Shown: positions 19,301-21,593 of the stretch, one piece after another
Numbering within the stretch: position 1 is the first letter of the stretch
Layout of the letters: the number at the start of each line of letters is the position of its first letter
DNA from: Stramenopiles sp. TOSAG23-2
Taxonomy: Eukaryota > Sar
Length of the DNA stretch: 21,593 bases
Assembly: GCA_900128395.1 (NCBI GenBank)
Contig: LT649536.1
Span: 1-21,593, forward strand
Direction: 5' to 3'
Position numbers and translations under genes: made by a program
Notes under the pieces: generated by a model
Database searches by the model: none
Told to the model about the DNA's origin: nothing
The model's input: the letters and a program-made list of their open reading frames with translations, nothing else

Positions 19301-19877
19301 ATTTGCAGATAGAAGATATTCCACTATTACTCGTAATGTAGATAATAAAGATTTGCAATTACTATTGCAAGACGATGGTGAATTTTTAAGAAACTTAATT
19401 ATAATATGCGGGATTAAGATGTCAATAAAAGAGGAAGAAACGCTTACTGGTAGAGATTCAAGCAGGGTTGAATTTAAAGGTTTCGGCTCGAATCTTTATA
19501 AAGCATTAAGCTTAATTGAAAAATATGTTAAAACAGGAGAAAGACCAGAGTTTTTTGAAATGAAATATACTATAAAAAAGAACAAATTAAGTCAAGTTTT
19601 AGGCGTTCCAGGCTTAAAGAATATTGGCAACAACGCACAAAGTACAATCCCAGGACATTTGAAACATTTGAAAATGGTAGAGAGAAATAGTCTTGCGTTG
19701 TTTAAAAGCTTATCAAAGCGTCGTTATGGCGTTGTTGATTTAACAATTGTTGGAACGAAAGAGGAAATTAGTAAAGCAAGACAATTATTAGACCCGGATC
19801 AAGTTGCATTGTTTGAAATTCAAGAAGAATGGCTTGAACGTGAAAAAATGGGGGTGCAGGCAGCATCATATTCTTAA
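16305..19877 (+). CDS. Mitochondrial bS18-like ribosomal protein fused to multiple KH domains
   Basis: This 1190-residue protein starts with a presequence-like segment (MLRRYIINNYG, then HFASVHFSST; basic, hydroxylated, almost no acids), pointing to the mitochondrion. An Asn/Asp-rich low-complexity stretch follows (38-66). Residues 171-233 match bacterial-type ribosomal protein bS18: PPTGFSPTDVETLYKFLHPS, GKIMPRYQTKLRAKHQRKLA and KAVKAARQMGLIP. A very basic linker (KREKTDIRNKKKKERKKLR) leads to RNA-binding KH modules. The clearest have the G-x-x-G loop: IPIIGKKGANLRRF (about 344-412), VPQISGKGQKNLRCL (about 711-770) and ISEIIGGGGKNIRRLKKISG (about 930-996). Degenerate KH-like repeats are likely near 570-630 and 785-850. 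The string of KH units recalls vigilin-like proteins. A role in the mitochondrial small ribosomal subunit or in binding mRNA is inferred. Plastid import is less likely without a signal peptide. The stop is TAA. Confidence 0.85.
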   Translation: MLRRYIINNYGVAPPQKVKTVLKHFASVHFSSTTTTGGDDGDGEDNNNNNNNSDSEDNNNINDDDDVGTTIDTTQESVTGVARRGFEPLNTLKILKTASKAVANKHKDKQDAILRYRMNIKDEDLGDIRRMFEQRRLLRDVQKSNELGDEEMMDVDDEQPEWVIEDENYNYPPTGFSPTDVETLYKFLHPSGKIMPRYQTKLRAKHQRKLAKAVKAARQMGLIPTTYALPKHLQEKFVPEALYARAQTMTKREKTDIRNKKKKERKKLRSLENRKIILNENELPSVLVSGGPYLFHNSMEGIGTYVERVKDGEDYEISLRGSNDNIERILEKVEHRKQNLITETLEFPKELAIPIIGKKGANLRRFGQDHGVYLKLKSDTSGEGNFDNLKVEMIGLQEEVEFASEAMKIFVKDPSIVRPFRWRYEYLLHNHFSSEIGKINAMCSEFKGHVVFKDGTVLCYVDKMNPFSKKKSKDTMAKAIRTFASEKLIRLPINSSAVPDWLQPLFGDTNGNKNAFLLKKYLMQNYNVTLYDSNEDDDDEDGRYWVVGLDDNDTRQFQSDFLRLIGNSFVIDNSVLPRVLGQVKKIQDTTNTFIQFLYKDSTKKENVCLIIGSDDNVNNAKDLIEKISSRDSFEKEAGVQQTMLKIREDMKYDWSIANEFINCSVQSGNSDDEVAVFYDTDESLQRLEDYIQKRNLHVDGSNDVEFVEDEIYLPSIIVPQISGKGQKNLRCLRFFTGANISLSDAGLKFQGPKEQVEEAVRLTRSKIEAISQQATDKPTDVYEFPVAAVPVFMQKDKRNAMNEFTRISAETGTLLQFKQEGLDLRKKTLLIFGTPAQCKVAKQRCVDVVDSINIESVTVQLNKYTSDGVDTDTITDGVFDNLHNFQVRSNAALIVRSDTVEIHGDERYIDKGVAVLGEIIDTFKDKETQMITIPENRISEIIGGGGKNIRRLKKISGCSGIQIHDERTVGVEEGFKQVEFTGKRYQTEIAIDQLFQDLEFADRRYSTITRNVDNKDLQLLLQDDGEFLRNLIIICGIKMSIKEEETLTGRDSSRVEFKGFGSNLYKALSLIEKYVKTGERPEFFEMKYTIKKNKLSQVLGVPGLKNIGNNAQSTIPGHLKHLKMVERNSLALFKSLSKRRYGVVDLTIVGTKEEISKARQLLDPDQVALFEIQEEWLEREKMGVQAASYS

Positions 19878-20238
19878 AGAAGCAACGTCGTAAAAACCTT
19901 TTTTTATAAAACTATATTTTCTTCTTAAAATGCAGATAATATTTAGTATTTTATAAGTTTCTATTTTCATAAAAACGGGGATATTTTTCAACGTTTCTCC
20001 CATGCTTAGAGACTACAAAAGAAATAGGTTTTGGAGCAAATACATGCAATAGCACTATATACTATTATTATCTTCTTTTTAAATAATATAATAATTTCAA
20101 TAATAATTGAATTGATAAATAATATATATATATCAATTAATAACTAAGAAATATTATAATTAGATTAGAGAAATGAATATGTTGAAGAGAATATATATAT
20201 ATATATGAAGAGAGAGACTATATATATATATATATATC
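19878..20238. other. Intergenic region with TA microsatellites
   Basis: These 361 bases are AT-rich and hold no gene. Two TA runs (about 20193-20206 and 20219-20237) bracket a GAGAGAGA stretch. The second run ends two bases before the ankyrin gene's ATG. Confidence 0.7.
20219..20237. repeat. TA dinucleotide repeat abutting the ankyrin-gene start codon
   Basis: An uninterrupted TA run sits directly before ATCATG. A comparable run (21533-21560) lies directly before the next family member's ATG. Confidence 0.85.
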
Positions 20239-21266
20239 ATGTCGTCAATGGTAACGAATCCGCCACATGCGAAACGACAACGTACGTTGTTACAACCGGC
20301 AACCATCGAAGCGTTACAAGAAGAACGTGCGGAACCTATTGAAATTGGTATATTAGTTTTACCAGCTGGATTTGAGTCTGCCTGCGGGATAATGACAAAA
20401 ATACTTCTACATTTAGATATTCGATCATTATGTAATGTTAAACGATCTTCTTTAATACAACAATGTAGAAAAGCATTTGGATGTGATGATTTTGAACGTG
20501 TACGTGATGAAGCCTTAAGTATTGATTATAAAGGTAGAAGAAGTATAAATGAGATGAGACTTTCACATCCAGCGAGAAGACTTTATTTATTAATTGAAAG
20601 ATATCAAAGAGAGTTTCCACGTGGTACTTATCACAGAGGTCGAATACCAACACCTATCGTATGTGCATGTCAACACGGACGTACGAATGATGTAGAATTA
20701 TTTATGAATCTTCATACTTATCACAAGTATATTACTAATTGTGATGTGAATGGCTACAGAGATGATATGACATTGAAAGATATGGTGAGTCAAGTCGGTA
20801 AAACTAGTGAAGGTTATGATCGTACACCTTTTACCGAGATGATATGACATTGAAAGATATGGTGAGTCAAGTCGGTAAAGATAGTTATGGTGGTGAATGG
20901 ACACCTTTAATGATAGCTGCATTGAAAGAACATTTCCAAGTAGTTAAATATTTAATTGAACAAGGTGAAGCTGATCCTAATGCAACTAGTTATTATGGAA
21001 TGAATGCATTACATTATGCAGCAGGTTGGAACAGAACGTATACTAATTTGATTCAGCTCTTGTTGAATAATATGTCTCTTGATAGTATTAACCAAGAAAA
21101 CAACGTTGGAGAAACTCCGTTAGACTATTGTTATGGTGAGAATGATAGTCCAAATCGCCAAGAAATCATTGCACTTTTACGTTCAAAAGGTGGAATTGCA
21201 AATGATTATGATGAAAATGGTAATGAAATAGATTCAGAAGATGAAGATGATTACGAAGATTACTAA
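20239..21266 (+). CDS. Ankyrin-repeat family protein, frame broken by a 77-base duplication
   Basis: Two overlapping frames encode successive parts of one protein. The first (20239-20847, 202 residues) begins MSSMVTNPPHAKRQRT, with a short basic motif that could be a nuclear signal. An unassigned N-terminal domain follows (ACGIMTKILLHLDIRSLCNV; HPARRLYLLIERYQREFPRG), then the first ankyrin-like part (TPIVCACQHGRTNDVELFMN). It stops at TGA 20845-20847. The second frame (to TAA 21264-21266) continues with WTPLMIAALKEHFQVVKYLI and MNALHYAAGW, clear ankyrin repeats, then TPLDYCY and an acidic tail. At the junction a segment beginning GAGATGATATGACATTG is repeated 77 bases apart, shifting the frame. 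Either this copy is damaged, or an intron at about 20798-20871 (GTAAAA to TCAAG, 74 bases) restores a 317-residue protein, or the assembly is wrong. Ankyrin repeats mediate protein binding; the partner is unknown. The family resembles multi-copy ankyrin families in diatoms, from memory. Confidence 0.7.
20759..20879 (+). repeat. 77-base tandem duplication, first 44 bases identical
   Basis: Bases 20759-20802 and 20836-20879 are identical (44 bases). Beyond that the copies diverge by codon-like substitutions (KTSEGYDRTPF against KDSYGGEWTPL), so the second parts look like two different paralogues. The 77-base offset is not a multiple of three and explains the frame break. Confidence 0.9.
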
Positions 21267-21528
21267 AAATTCAAAGAGAGAGAGAGAGAGAGAAGTCACA
21301 TCTTGCATGTTTAATTATTGAATATATAATAATATAAGATTTAACACCAAGCATCTCTAGATATATCTATACACACCCACCCTCTTTCACTTGTTGTTGC
21401 GCATTTACAACCTCTCTTCATTCATCTCTCCTCTTATAAATCCTCTTTTTTCACCTTTTTTAATTCATTTTTGATTCGAACTAAGAAAATAGAAATATTA
21501 ATAAATAGAAATAGAAATAGAAATAGAA

Positions 21529-21561
<33 letters not shown>

Positions 21562-21565
21562 CAAC
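21267..21565. other. Intergenic region rich in microsatellites between two ankyrin-family genes
   Basis: No gene is seen. It contains a GA run (about 21276-21292), a pyrimidine-rich stretch (about 21370-21470), an AAATAG hexanucleotide repeat (about 21503-21531) and a TA run (21533-21560) ending just before the next ATG. It should contain the promoter of the next gene. Confidence 0.7.
21503..21560. repeat. AAATAG hexanucleotide repeat followed by a TA microsatellite
   Basis: Four or more AAATAG units run into a TA repeat of about 14 units. The end of the repeat is five bases before the start codon of the truncated gene. Confidence 0.85.
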
Positions 21566-21593
21566 ATGGCATCCATTACTGCGACGAATCCTA
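21566..21593 (+). CDS. 5' end of a second ankyrin-family gene, cut by the window edge
   Basis: An ATG at 21566 begins MASITATNP before the window ends. It resembles MSSMVTNP, the start of the preceding ankyrin gene, and shares its position directly after a TA microsatellite. With nine codons visible the family assignment is inferred from that resemblance and from the tandem position only. Confidence 0.5.

Noticed and set aside
20785-20790. GTGAGT as the donor of an intron in the ankyrin gene
   Set aside because: It resembles a strong donor but is in phase 0, and no nearby AG restores the downstream frame in that phase; GTAAAA at 20798 is the better candidate.
1-21593. tRNA, rRNA or spliceosomal RNA genes in the spacers
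   Set aside because: I looked for tRNA T-loop boxes and conserved snRNA motifs by eye and saw none; small structured RNAs could still be missed without a covariance search.

Overview
This is a nuclear segment of a eukaryotic genome. It is strongly AT-rich, with AT-microsatellite intergenic DNA and mostly intronless genes. The proteins are clearly eukaryotic: cytosolic-type lysyl-tRNA synthetase, importin alpha, an ER-targeted immunophilin and a mitochondrial ribosomal-protein fusion. The best guess is a stramenopile alga, most likely a diatom. That rests on the gene style and on the ankyrin protein family at the right end, which resembles large ankyrin families I associate with diatom genomes; this is recollection, not a search result.

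Layout, left to right. 1-468: AT-rich, no gene seen. 469-2430 (-): lysyl-tRNA synthetase. 2431-3294: divergent promoter region. 3295-4695 (+): a dual-family immunophilin (signal peptide, FKBP domain, membrane segment, cyclophilin domain). 4696-5863: non-coding. 5864-9016 (+): a large secreted protein with an alanine-rich heptad coil built from nested tandem repeats. Only 88 bases separate it from a convergent gene, 9105-11237 (-), a multi-pass membrane protein with leucine-rich repeats and a Notch-type LNR module. 11238-11982: non-coding and unusually rich in hairpins and short tandem duplications. 11983-14522 (-): importin alpha with one predicted 95-base intron, a low-complexity insertion in the last ARM repeat and a cysteine-rich, lysine-rich C-terminal extension. 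14523-16304: divergent promoter region containing a candidate 877-base element with perfect 25-base terminal inverted repeats. 16305-19877 (+): a predicted mitochondrial protein joining a bS18 ribosomal-protein domain to several KH RNA-binding modules. 20239-21266 (+): an ankyrin gene whose frame is broken by a 77-base tandem duplication. 21566-21593 (+): the first codons of what looks like a second member of the same family.

The genes do not form a pathway; this is ordinary eukaryotic gene order. The most unusual items are the bS18-KH fusion, the FKBP-membrane-cyclophilin fusion (one prolyl isomerase predicted on each side of the ER membrane), the extended importin alpha, the inverted-repeat element, and the ankyrin duplication, which is either a lesion or a possible newborn intron.
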